A stretch of 36,950 bases of DNA from Deltaproteobacteria bacterium (GTDB lineage Bacteria > Desulfobacterota > Desulfobacteria > Desulfobacterales > JAUWMJ01): NCBI GenBank assembly GCA_030638575.1, contig DAOWEJ010000090.1, positions 1 to 36,950 on the forward strand. The letters run 5' to 3'. Position numbers and translations under genes: made by a program. The notes under the pieces are model-generated. The model was not told where the DNA came from. It saw only the letters and a program-made list of their open reading frames with translations, and did no database searches. Shown in pieces: positions 15,736 to 23,460 of this stretch (its first letter is position 1; each line of letters opens with the position of its first letter).

Positions 15736-16515
15736 ATGCTTAGCAAACGCATCATCCCCTGCCTCGATGTCCGTGAAGGGAAGACAACAAAAGGCGTCAA
15801 GTTTAAAAATAATGTTGATATCGGCGATCCTGTTGAAATGGCACGTTTTTATTATGAAACAGGTGCTGATGAAATCGTATTTTATGATATCACGGCATCC
15901 AGCGAAAAAAGGGATATTATGATAGATGTGGTAAAGCGTGTAGCTGACGCTATATTTATACCGTTTTCGGTGGGTGGAGGGATACGCAATGTTGATGACA
16001 TGCGAAAAGCCCTGCTGGCCGGTGCTGAAAAGATAAGCGTTAATTCCGCAGCGGTTAAAAATCCGGGAATTATTTCAAAAGGGGCTGAAGCATTCGGAAG
16101 TCAGTGTATTGTTCTTGGCATGGATGTGAAACATGTGGGAAAAAAAGAGAATATTCCTTCGGGCTATGAGATAGTTATCAACGGAGGAAGGACATACATG
16201 GGGATCGATGCCTTAAAATGGGCAATTGAAGCACAGGAGCTTGGTGCAGGGGAGATATGCCTGAACTCGATTGATGCTGATGGAACCAAGGAAGGCTATG
16301 AACTGAAATTAACCTCCCTTATTTCCGAGAATGTTGAAATTCCTGTTATTGCATCAGGAGGTGCAGGCAGGCCCGAACATCTTGTGGATGTCCTGAAAAA
16401 AGGGAAAGCTGACGCTGCGCTTATAGCCTCCATGATTCACTATGGAAGTTATACTATTTCAGATATTAAATCATACTTAGATGCCGGTGGAGTAAAGGTA
16501 CGAAAATCCTGGTAA
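15736..16515 (+). CDS. hisF: Imidazole glycerol phosphate synthase, cyclase subunit
   Basis: HisF uses ammonia from HisH to form imidazole glycerol phosphate and AICAR. It is a (beta/alpha)8 barrel. The catalytic aspartates are visible as D11 ([10 protein letters not shown]) and D130 (VLGMDVK). Phosphate-binding loops read SVGGGI (78-83), [14 protein letters not shown] (176-189) and, near the end, ASGGAG. Length 259 residues is normal. AAGGAA precedes the ATG. It ends 32 bases from a convergent gene. No other his genes are in the window. Confidence 0.95.
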   Translation: MLSKRIIPCLDVREGKTTKGVKFKNNVDIGDPVEMARFYYETGADEIVFYDITASSEKRDIMIDVVKRVADAIFIPFSVGGGIRNVDDMRKALLAGAEKISVNSAAVKNPGIISKGAEAFGSQCIVLGMDVKHVGKKENIPSGYEIVINGGRTYMGIDALKWAIEAQELGAGEICLNSIDADGTKEGYELKLTSLISENVEIPVIASGGAGRPEHLVDVLKKGKADAALIASMIHYGSYTISDIKSYLDAGGVKVRKSW

Positions 16516-16547
16516 TTCAACTATACTGTTTCTCATAACCCAAAAAA

Positions 16548-16967
16548 CTATACAGATTCACCTGTTTGTGGTTTTATATCTTTGTTAATTGCTTCACTTG
16601 CGAGTTGCTCAAGTCGACTAATGAGAAACCTGGAATTTTCAATGGAAAGTGTATTGGTTCTCTTTTTCTTACCGTTATCTATTGAGTTATAAACGAATTC
16701 GGCTTTTTTATGATCATTTTTGTATTGAAATTGTTTCGCAGTTTTATGATCAATTCTTTCAAGCCGGCCTCTACGGGTAATCCGCTCAACGATATTAGCC
16801 GTTATATTATTATAAATTGTCTGGCGTTTTCCCTCTAAGGAAATACTTATTTTATCGACCGGTTGTTTTCCGGCTGCAGCCTTGTGCCGTTTAGAAACTG
16901 CTCTTTTGGTAAGATGTCTGCTGTAAACCTTGAGAACATTTTGCATTTGATAATTGGTTATATACAT
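16548..16967 (-). CDS. DVU0524-like (FlgM-associated family) hypothetical protein
   Basis: The product has 139 residues, is very basic and contains no membrane segment. Its start, MYITNYQMQNVLKVYSRHL, and the following K..D.ISIS.EG.R. block resemble the DVU0524 family, described as associated with the flagellar anti-sigma factor FlgM in Desulfovibrio. That resemblance is from memory. The frame opens seven codons earlier (16988), but GGGAGA five bases before ATG 16967 decides the start. No flagellar gene is visible in the window, so the family link is not supported by context. Confidence 0.6.
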   Translation of the reverse strand: MYITNYQMQNVLKVYSRHLTKRAVSKRHKAAAGKQPVDKISISLEGKRQTIYNNITANIVERITRRGRLERIDHKTAKQFQYKNDHKKAEFVYNSIDNGKKKRTNTLSIENSRFLISRLEQLASEAINKDIKPQTGESV

Positions 16968-17094
16968 AATTTTCTCCCTGACTGTCATATCGGCAGAATT
17001 ATATCAAAACTTTAGAAAAAAAATGAAATATCGAATAGCTTGGGATGAACATTAGGGGTTAAAAGAATGGATGAAATAAGTTGATCATTTCTTA

Positions 17095-17607
17095 TTAAAG
17101 AAAAATATCAGAAATATAGGCGGAGTAATATATTCTGATAAATTTCTTATGGCTTTCAAATGCTATTTCAGGAAGATCATCAAAATCAAAATAGGCCAGA
17201 TCGGATGCATCATCTCCTGCTTTGGGTGTTCCGGTATAGCTCTTAATGTGATAGCCGATCATAAGTACTGTATTATATCTGTCGCTGTGATTTGATATAA
17301 CACCAAGAAGCATGCCGATGCGACCGGTAAGATTTGTTTCCTCTTTCAGCTCTCTTAGGGCAGCCTGTTCAGGTGTCTCCCCAAGTTCCATGAAACCGCC
17401 CGGCAGGCACCATAATCCCTTTTTAGGTTCCACGCTCCTTTTGACAAGAAGCAACCTTTTTTTGTCATCAACAACAAGACAGGTTGCAGGTATGGGGTTT
17501 TCATAAATAGGTTCTTTGCATCTTTCACAGAAAAGGCGAACAGCACCTTCGCAGAACTTTCTTGAAAGCTGTGCGCCACAATACAAGCAATTGGTTTTTT
17601 TACGCAT
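17095..17607 (-). CDS. Nudix hydrolase with N-terminal zinc ribbon
   Basis: The protein has 170 residues. A zinc ribbon is formed by C7, C10, C27 and C30 (CLYC...FCERC). The Nudix box runs from G71 to L93: GFMELGE, then RELKEE; the usual Gly near the end of the box is N92. This zinc-ribbon architecture is seen in NADH pyrophosphatase-like and ADP-ribose-type hydrolases, but the substrate cannot be read from sequence. The open frame continues 150 bases further upstream inside the aldolase gene; the ATG at 17607, one base after the aldolase stop, gives the natural N-terminus. It is probably co-transcribed with the aldolase. Confidence 0.9.
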   Translation of the reverse strand: MRKKTNCLYCGAQLSRKFCEGAVRLFCERCKEPIYENPIPATCLVVDDKKRLLLVKRSVEPKKGLWCLPGGFMELGETPEQAALRELKEETNLTGRIGMLLGVISNHSDRYNTVLMIGYHIKSYTGTPKAGDDASDLAYFDFDDLPEIAFESHKKFIRIYYSAYISDIFL

Positions 17608-17608
17608 T

Positions 17609-18901
17609 TTAATCGTCAAAATCGCCTTCCGGCCCCTTGTCCGAAGTAATAGAAGCAGCCCGCTCAACAATTTTATCCCGGGTCCATTGCATGACATCTT
17701 CGATTTTTCCCCCCTTTGGACCGGGATCATATGAGCCGGTCTCAAGGATAGCTTCAATAGCTATGGGCGCAGTATCTTTAGTATTCAATACATTCACAAA
17801 CATGTTATAAACAAAGGATTCAACCCTGTTGGCCATATTTTCTCTGACCTCTTTTGGCTGTCCGAGAAGCTTGTTTTCAAAGGGTAGATTGAGTTTTTTA
17901 TAGTTTCCACCCTTTAGTCCTTTTGACTGGGAATGGGCCTTCATTTTTTCCCACATATTTTCTGTAACACCTTCTCCTATAACCTTGATGAAATTGCCTT
18001 CGTCGTCAAGGATGGCATTCCCGTAGTCATTAACCTCAAGTCCCCATGAAATCATCTGGAGGGCCGTTGCAACATTTGCCTTGGTTGTTCTGGTCTTGGC
18101 TGCTATTGCTCTTAATCTGTCGGAACTGTTTCCGGATGTACCATGTTGGGCGCCTGAGACTTTATAATCAGCCAGAGCATCATGGATCTCTTTTGTAAGT
18201 TCAATCTGTATCCCATGCTCGCTTTCCTCAATTCCGTGTGTTGTGCCATTGTTTAATGCAATCCAATCCGGAAAGATATCATGGGCGTTTAATCCCTGAA
18301 TTAAAAAGAGGGCTTCCTCCACAGTTGAAAGACCGGATTTTCCCTTGATTTCACCGACTTCGGTTTCAAGACCGGCCCATTTGGGTATAAAAGAATTGAG
18401 TTCTATATTTGCGAGAAGATTTTTGTCATCCGGCATATGAGATGCATCTATTGCAATTGATGTTAAACCGGCATCAAAAAGGGTTGGAATCTCAATTTTG
18501 GCTTCCCCTATATCTTCTTGATTTTTAATGCCATAATGATCGGCGTGTATGGCTACCGGAATGGTAATACCCAGCTCATTGCATAAAGCATCGACCTGTC
18601 TTGCGATATTCCAGTAGTTAACAGCACAATAGGCACTGGCGCCACCTTCAGACTTCGCTATTTCAATAATTATAGCGGCATTTGCTCTCTGGGCAGCTTT
18701 TAATGCTCCGCGTATTACAAAGCTGTTTCTGCCATTTGCGGCCATGGCCAAGGCTTTGCCTTTGGTGAGCATTGCTCTATCTATAAACTTTCCGCTTACA
18801 ATGAGGGCCTTTGAATTAGGGAAGAGTTTTACTACGTTCGGCGGGCGACCTATTTCAAGCGCCTTTTCAAAATCCGTAGAAGAAATACTTGTTTCAGACA
18901 T
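17609..18901 (-). CDS. Class II fructose-bisphosphate aldolase
   Basis: This zinc-dependent aldolase interconverts fructose 1,6-bisphosphate with DHAP and glyceraldehyde 3-phosphate. Visible are the metal/base motif HADHYG (119-124), GLETEVGEIKGKSG (177-190), ALNNGTTHG (215-223) and SGAQHGTSG (249-257, H253). At 430 residues it is longer than the ~300-residue class IIB type and fits the long class II forms. AGGAG lies 5-9 bases before the ATG. It leads a two-gene unit with the Nudix hydrolase. An inverted-repeat element lies directly upstream (18938-19106), so its promoter may be in or beyond that element. Confidence 0.93.
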   Translation of the reverse strand: MSETSISSTDFEKALEIGRPPNVVKLFPNSKALIVSGKFIDRAMLTKGKALAMAANGRNSFVIRGALKAAQRANAAIIIEIAKSEGGASAYCAVNYWNIARQVDALCNELGITIPVAIHADHYGIKNQEDIGEAKIEIPTLFDAGLTSIAIDASHMPDDKNLLANIELNSFIPKWAGLETEVGEIKGKSGLSTVEEALFLIQGLNAHDIFPDWIALNNGTTHGIEESEHGIQIELTKEIHDALADYKVSGAQHGTSGNSSDRLRAIAAKTRTTKANVATALQMISWGLEVNDYGNAILDDEGNFIKVIGEGVTENMWEKMKAHSQSKGLKGGNYKKLNLPFENKLLGQPKEVRENMANRVESFVYNMFVNVLNTKDTAPIAIEAILETGSYDPGPKGGKIEDVMQWTRDKIVERAASITSDKGPEGDFDD

Positions 18902-18937
18902 ATTTTATTCTCCTTTATTAAGAGTGGTTAATTGTTA

Positions 18938-19106
18938 TTTTGTGACTACTCATGTAGTAAGGCTGAAGCTGTTTAGACTGAAGGCTGAAGGGTCAGAAGA
19001 GTACGATTGCTGTACTTTGGCGGAAATATCTGATTTTTTTCACCAAACATGTCTTCAAAATGCGCTTTTTCCTAACAGTCTTCGGCCTATCCACCTGAGT
19101 AGTTAC
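18938..19106. repeat. Inverted-repeat element upstream of the aldolase gene
   Basis: TGTGACTACTCATGTAGTAA (from 18938) followed by GGCTGAAGCTG pairs imperfectly with CAGTCTTCGGCC...TGAGTAGTTACA at 19075-19106. The interior repeats GGCTGAAG-type text. The element abuts the stop codon of the next minus-strand gene (19108-19110). Confidence 0.55.
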
Positions 19107-19107
19107 A

Positions 19108-20277
19108 TTATTCATTGACAAGGGAATATTCGGGCATTTGATAAAGCTTTCGAACAAGATAGCTTAAGGTATCCGGAAGATATCTGCCCCAGATTTTTAT
19201 CGGTATTTCATCTATTCGGACAGCAGGACTCAGACCGACTGCAAGAAGATATTCAATTATATATTCGATATTTACAGGGATATTTCCATAAAACTGTTGT
19301 CCCTGTCTTTGTCTGAAGATTCTGCTTTCATGCATGCTGCGTCCGATTTCGGACTCCACCAGTTCGTCAAATGTTGTAAATATCAGGTCAATATGGACTG
19401 TATCTTTTCCTGTTGTTATAAATTTCGCAAAATCAACTTCCAATCGGTCAACCGGCAGCCTGCACTTAATCGAATCTTGATATCCGGTATTTGTAGTGAA
19501 TTTGTCGATAATATAATCAAAATCGACCTTTAGTTCAACAATATAATGAACAGCATTATAATTTCCCGAATGTCTTTTCTTTTCAATTATTCTGGTATGG
19601 GATAATCCTGTTATGGCTGATTCAAATTTTTTTTCTCCGTATCGATTATCAATTATTTTAGTCCCTAATATATCGTTTATTGTCACTGAATTAACCGGAA
19701 ATTGGACACCCTTTTTCTTTATCCGTGACATTATTTGTTTTTCCGCTTCAATTAAATCATCATGGAGAATAAGTCCTGTATTGTGGGGGTTATTGGATCG
19801 TTTAATCGCAATTTCTTTTGCTATGGATTTGACTTCATTATAAATATATATTGATGCGTATCTGCTTGATTTTTCGGCTATCCTTCTTACACGTTTAAAC
19901 CGGCATATGCTCAGTATATTTAAAAGCGGGTCATGGTAAATATGGCCTGCTATAGGCGATCCAACATAATAAAACTCAGGCACTTTCATATATTCCGATA
20001 TCAAAGACTTTATTCTGTCTGTCTTTGGATATTTAGTGTCACACAAAAAATCCTTCAGTTCTTTTTTATACGAGATTGCTTTCTTTTGGACAGGTATGTT
20101 TGTTAGTGATTTTAAGAGATTATCTATGAATAGGAGCAGTGTTTCCCATGCGGCAAAACTGTCATAAGTGATTATCCTGGCGATTTTAAGGGGATCTTGG
20201 GGATCAAGTCTATTAGAAAGCCATCGATTGGTAATTTCAAAAAGTTCGGTTCTGTGTAAAAATGCGGGTAGATACAT
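19108..20277 (-). CDS. Hypothetical protein with a divergent RelA/SpoT-like nucleotidyltransferase pattern
   Basis: Length is 389 residues from ATG 20277 (a TTG at 20319 would add 14). Neither start has a clear ribosome site. The middle shows, in order, three blocks that line up by eye with the (p)ppGpp synthetase domain: a 'D..G.r.i' block (INDILGTKII), a 'gY.s.H' block (NYNAVHYIVEL) and a 'vEiqirT...E...HE' block (VHIDLIFTTFDEL..., then HES). The spacing is also right. The catalytic-type Glu of the third block is Asp here and the HD hydrolase domain is absent. Both flanks (about 1-175 and 330-389) are unrecognised. It may be a divergent alarmone synthetase or an inactive relative. Confidence 0.5.
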   Translation of the reverse strand: MYLPAFLHRTELFEITNRWLSNRLDPQDPLKIARIITYDSFAAWETLLLFIDNLLKSLTNIPVQKKAISYKKELKDFLCDTKYPKTDRIKSLISEYMKVPEFYYVGSPIAGHIYHDPLLNILSICRFKRVRRIAEKSSRYASIYIYNEVKSIAKEIAIKRSNNPHNTGLILHDDLIEAEKQIMSRIKKKGVQFPVNSVTINDILGTKIIDNRYGEKKFESAITGLSHTRIIEKKRHSGNYNAVHYIVELKVDFDYIIDKFTTNTGYQDSIKCRLPVDRLEVDFAKFITTGKDTVHIDLIFTTFDELVESEIGRSMHESRIFRQRQGQQFYGNIPVNIEYIIEYLLAVGLSPAVRIDEIPIKIWGRYLPDTLSYLVRKLYQMPEYSLVNE

Positions 20278-20752
20278 GGAATAACCAGAAAAAATATTGT
20301 AGATGCCTAACCAGGACAAACCGGAAAATACGAAGCACGCCTGATCTTATTAAATTTGCTTAAATACGAAACAAATCCGAAATTCGAATGTTGTAATGTT
20401 CAAAAAGTTTTATATATAATTTTGGTTATACTGGATTCATTTGTTTTGTTCATTTGAATTTTTGTCATTCGAGTTTGTTTCGGCCAATCTTAAAAAGGGG
20501 CGATATTCGGATTTCGAGCTTATTAGTCTTTACAAATACGCCTTAAACGGCAGAGACTTTTCAATTCTCATCCCGCGCGGGGTGGATTAATAGTCATTTA
20601 GTGTATGAACGAAAACTCTTTTCTTATCATTAAAAACCGATATCTTTAAAAAAGCGGGTTAAAAATAATATTTAAGAATTTAGAATACAGAAGCCGGAAG
20701 TCAGGAGTCTGCTTTTTTTTATCGGTCTGTCCAAAACAGATTGTTATATTTC
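20278..20752. other. Gene-free region with weak palindromes
   Basis: No coding sequence is supported. There is an imperfect inverted repeat (CGAAACAAATCCGAAATTCG near 20364 against CATTCGAGTTTGTTTCG near 20465) and a short GC palindrome CCCGCGCGGG near 20573 in otherwise AT-rich DNA. Confidence 0.5.
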
Positions 20753-21040
20753 CTATCCGTAATGATATATTTCGTATTTTGTCTTTTTTCCTAGTAATAG
20801 ATCAATTTTTTCTTGAATTTCAGCTCTTTCCTTTGAATTTTTCCATTCTTTCCAGTGTTCTATCGATTGCCAGGTGCTGATAACCAGATTTTCGTCGGGA
20901 TTTTCAAAATTCCTTAAAGTCTCACCGGAAATATACCCAGGCTGGTTATTGGCAAGGGCTCTCAGTTGTTTAAGGAGCGCAGTCAAATATTTTATATTAT
21001 CTTTTGGTACTACCCGTTTAATGATTATTTTAACAGTCAT
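20753..21040 (-). CDS. Antibiotic biosynthesis monooxygenase (ABM) domain protein
   Basis: The 95-residue protein is a single ferredoxin-like ABM domain: MTVKIIIKRVV, then L..L...A..QPGYISGETL (a typical 'pGyi.get.' turn) and ENLVISTWQSIEHWKEWKNS (the 'W.s.e.w..w..s' signature). Members are small dimeric oxygenases or haem- and quinol-related enzymes, and many have no known substrate. The frame is open 16 codons upstream, but GGGGG just before the ATG at 21040 decides the start. It appears monocistronic, with a repeat element directly upstream. Confidence 0.82.
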   Translation of the reverse strand: MTVKIIIKRVVPKDNIKYLTALLKQLRALANNQPGYISGETLRNFENPDENLVISTWQSIEHWKEWKNSKERAEIQEKIDLLLGKKTKYEIYHYG

Positions 21041-21138
21041 TTTACCCCCTTTTTTTTGCTGTTCAGCCTGGTCTATGTTTTTATGCAAAAGACGGGCGAT
21101 GTTAAAGAAAAGGCTCTTTTAGATAATAAAACACCAAA

Positions 21139-21297
21139 ATTGATGGCGTCGTAAAAAGTCCCATCTACTGCGTTGTAGCGGTTTTTCAGGCACTCGGCAT
21201 ACTACATGTATTGCCTCGTCCCTGAAAAACCACTACGCCTTGTATATAGAACTTTTTACTTAGCCATCGGTTATACTTTTTACGAGTCCATCAAAAT
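21139..21297. repeat. Inverted-repeat element, family A copy 3
   Basis: This element of 159 bp begins ATTGATGGCGTCGTAAAAAG and ends CTTTTTACGAGTCCATCAAAAT. The centre has the same GGTTTTTCAGG/CCTGAAAAACC cruciform as 13157-13324, and most of the left 60 bases are identical between the two copies. It lies between the ABM and DUF4124 genes. Confidence 0.75.
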
Positions 21298-21303
21298 TGG
21301 TGC

Positions 21304-21822
21304 CTACTTAACTTCTTTTTGTTTAGATTCTTCTTCTGTCACCCTGACTCGATATTTTTTTCTTTCAGACTCAAATGCCTCATTTTTTTTCTTTAAATTT
21401 TCTTGTCGTTGATTTAATTTTTTTGCTCTTTCGTTAATATTAATTACATCATCGGTGGTTTTGGCATTTTGTCTGTCTTTAATAATTTGTTCTCTTTCCT
21501 TATTAATTGTTTCGTCTTCTTGTATCAGCTGAGATCTTGTATTGTTAAGACGGCTATGAAGTTCTTCAAGGCTTTCGAGTTTTTCACCATCAGCTTGTGT
21601 TTTTTCCTCTTCTACTGTTCCGGTCTTTCCTTCATTAATATTGCTGTCACTTTCAGATTCTTCATACCCTTTAATATTAGACCGCTGATCTTGAGGAACT
21701 TTGTTAAAATCGTCAGTAAAGCAGATATTGCCGTTTTCATCTATGTATTTATAAAATTCAGCTGATACCGTGGCGGAAAAGGATATGATAATCAGACAAA
21801 TGAATAATTTTATCAAATTCAT
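21304..21822 (-). CDS. DUF4124-domain secreted coiled-coil protein
   Basis: The 172-residue protein has a Sec signal peptide (residues 1-21, ending ATVSA). A DUF4124 motif follows: FYKYIDENGNICFTDDFNKVP (23-43), the 'YK..De.G...f.d.p..vP' pattern. The rest (about 60-172) is very charged (Glu/Lys/Gln/Asn) and should form a long coiled coil. It is probably periplasmic. The role of DUF4124 proteins is unknown. It is monocistronic, with a family A element directly behind it. Confidence 0.8.
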   Translation of the reverse strand: MNLIKLFICLIIISFSATVSAEFYKYIDENGNICFTDDFNKVPQDQRSNIKGYEESESDSNINEGKTGTVEEEKTQADGEKLESLEELHSRLNNTRSQLIQEDETINKEREQIIKDRQNAKTTDDVININERAKKLNQRQENLKKKNEAFESERKKYRVRVTEEESKQKEVK

Positions 21823-22176
21823 TAATGAGTCCTCCTTTAAACAATTGTTATCTAAAAGTAATAAATATCATATATATAATAGTATTGCAAATACCATTGT
21901 TGTCTATTTTCGTAAAAATATTTAAATATACTTTGCCATGCCCTCCAAACAATTACAAATTTCCTTGCTAAAAAAAAATCATAGGTATATATAAATAGGG
22001 TTATTACAGAGAAACTATGCATTTTTCAAAGGTCTTTCAAAGCAACGAGATGAAAAATGGAACTCTTTTTTTTACAACTTACAACATCATCTTTCAGCGT
22101 AAAAACAATATGCTGCATGAGATCAATAACAAATTATCGGTGTGAAGTTGTTAAGCGCATTAAATAAGGAAGTGCC
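21823..22176. other. Gene-free divergent intergenic region
   Basis: 354 bp of AT-rich DNA lies between the divergent DUF4124 and HD-GYP genes. It includes one fragment, ATTTTTCAAAGGTCT, like the end of the hisH-hisF element. Nothing else could be supported. Confidence 0.45.
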
Positions 22177-23412
22177 ATGTTAAGTGAAAGGGAAAAGCTG
22201 GATACTCTTGCTAATTTGATGGTCGAACTCAGCCATGTCAGCGACCTGGATATATTGATGGAACATATTCTTACGCAGGCACGTCGGTTTGTTAATGCCG
22301 ATGCCGGTTCCATATATATAGTTTATGGTGACTCACTTCAGTTTACTTATACACAGAACGATACTTTGCAAAAGCGGCTGGCTAAAGGGGAAAAGCTCAT
22401 TTACTCTACTTTCACTCTTCCCATAAATAAGCACAGTATCGCCGGTTATGTCGCCGCTACCGGCAGGCCGCTAAATTTGGCAGATGTTTACAGCGTCGAT
22501 CCGACTCTGCCATATAAATTCAGCAAAGAATTCGATGAAGCATCTAAATACATAACCCGTTCGATTCTTACCATCCCCTTAAAGGCGGGCAATGGTGACG
22601 TCCTGGGCATTTTGCAGATTATCAATGCTCAGGATGCGGAAAACCATGTCATACCCTTTTCCGAAAAAGACGAAAAGATGATGATGCATTTTGCGAGTAT
22701 TGCTTCCATAGCCTTGGAACGTGCCCAGATGACGCGGGCAAATATACTTCGTATGATCAAGATGGCAGAAATGCGTGATCCCAAGGAAACAGGGGCACAT
22801 GTAAACCGGGTGGGAGGATTTGCGGTAGAAATATATGAAAAGTGGGCATTAAAACGCAATCTTTCACGGAAAGAAATAGATAAAAATCGTGACATTCTTC
22901 GCATGGCGGCAATGCTGCATGATGTGGGGAAAGTGGCCATTTCAGATGTTATTCTGAAAAAACCGGGCAGGTTTAACAAAGACGAATTTGAGATAATGAA
23001 ACAGCATACTATACTGGGAGCCCGGCTGTTTTTTGACCGCCAGTCGGATTTTGATAAAGCGGCATTAAAGGTTGCGCTGACGCATCATGAGCGGTGGGAT
23101 GGAAATGGTTATCCCGGGCCTGTGGATATTTTAACCTCAAGCCCCATAGGTGGTTCTAACAACCTCAAAGGAATTCCAATAAGGATAAAACAAGAAGAAA
23201 TTCCACTTTTCGGCAGGATAGTAGCTATTGCCGATGTTTATGACGCCCTTTCGACCGCTAGAATTTACAAAGAAGCCTGGAATGAATCGCAAGTATTGTC
23301 TGTCATTGAAAAAGAGGCGGGTTTTCATTTTGACCCTGAACTTGTAGAAATTTTCTTTTCAAGCCTTGATATAATAAGATCCATACAAAAAAGATATACA
23401 GACAATCACTGA
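22177..23412 (+). CDS. GAF domain / HD-GYP domain protein (putative c-di-GMP phosphodiesterase)
   Basis: The protein has 411 residues. An N-terminal GAF sensor domain (about 12-185) contains DILMEHILTQARRFVNADAGSI-type text. The HD-GYP domain (about 200-400) has the metal motif LHDVGKVAISD (around 248) and HHERWDGNGYP (around 304), with the GYP signature intact. HD-GYP enzymes hydrolyse c-di-GMP to pGpG or GMP and usually regulate motility or biofilm. There is no transmembrane segment, so it is likely cytosolic and senses a small ligand through GAF. AAGGAAG precedes the ATG. The lipoprotein gene follows after 48 bp and may be co-transcribed. Confidence 0.92.
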   Translation: MLSEREKLDTLANLMVELSHVSDLDILMEHILTQARRFVNADAGSIYIVYGDSLQFTYTQNDTLQKRLAKGEKLIYSTFTLPINKHSIAGYVAATGRPLNLADVYSVDPTLPYKFSKEFDEASKYITRSILTIPLKAGNGDVLGILQIINAQDAENHVIPFSEKDEKMMMHFASIASIALERAQMTRANILRMIKMAEMRDPKETGAHVNRVGGFAVEIYEKWALKRNLSRKEIDKNRDILRMAAMLHDVGKVAISDVILKKPGRFNKDEFEIMKQHTILGARLFFDRQSDFDKAALKVALTHHERWDGNGYPGPVDILTSSPIGGSNNLKGIPIRIKQEEIPLFGRIVAIADVYDALSTARIYKEAWNESQVLSVIEKEAGFHFDPELVEIFFSSLDIIRSIQKRYTDNH

Positions 23413-23460
23413 CAGTTTCAAAAAAACTTTCTTTTACCAATCCATTAAAGGTTAATAATT

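Noticed and set aside
18744..19118. Plus-strand frame of 124 codons over the aldolase start and upstream element
   Set aside because: Antisense to the conserved aldolase N-terminus and to a palindromic repeat; no family resemblance.
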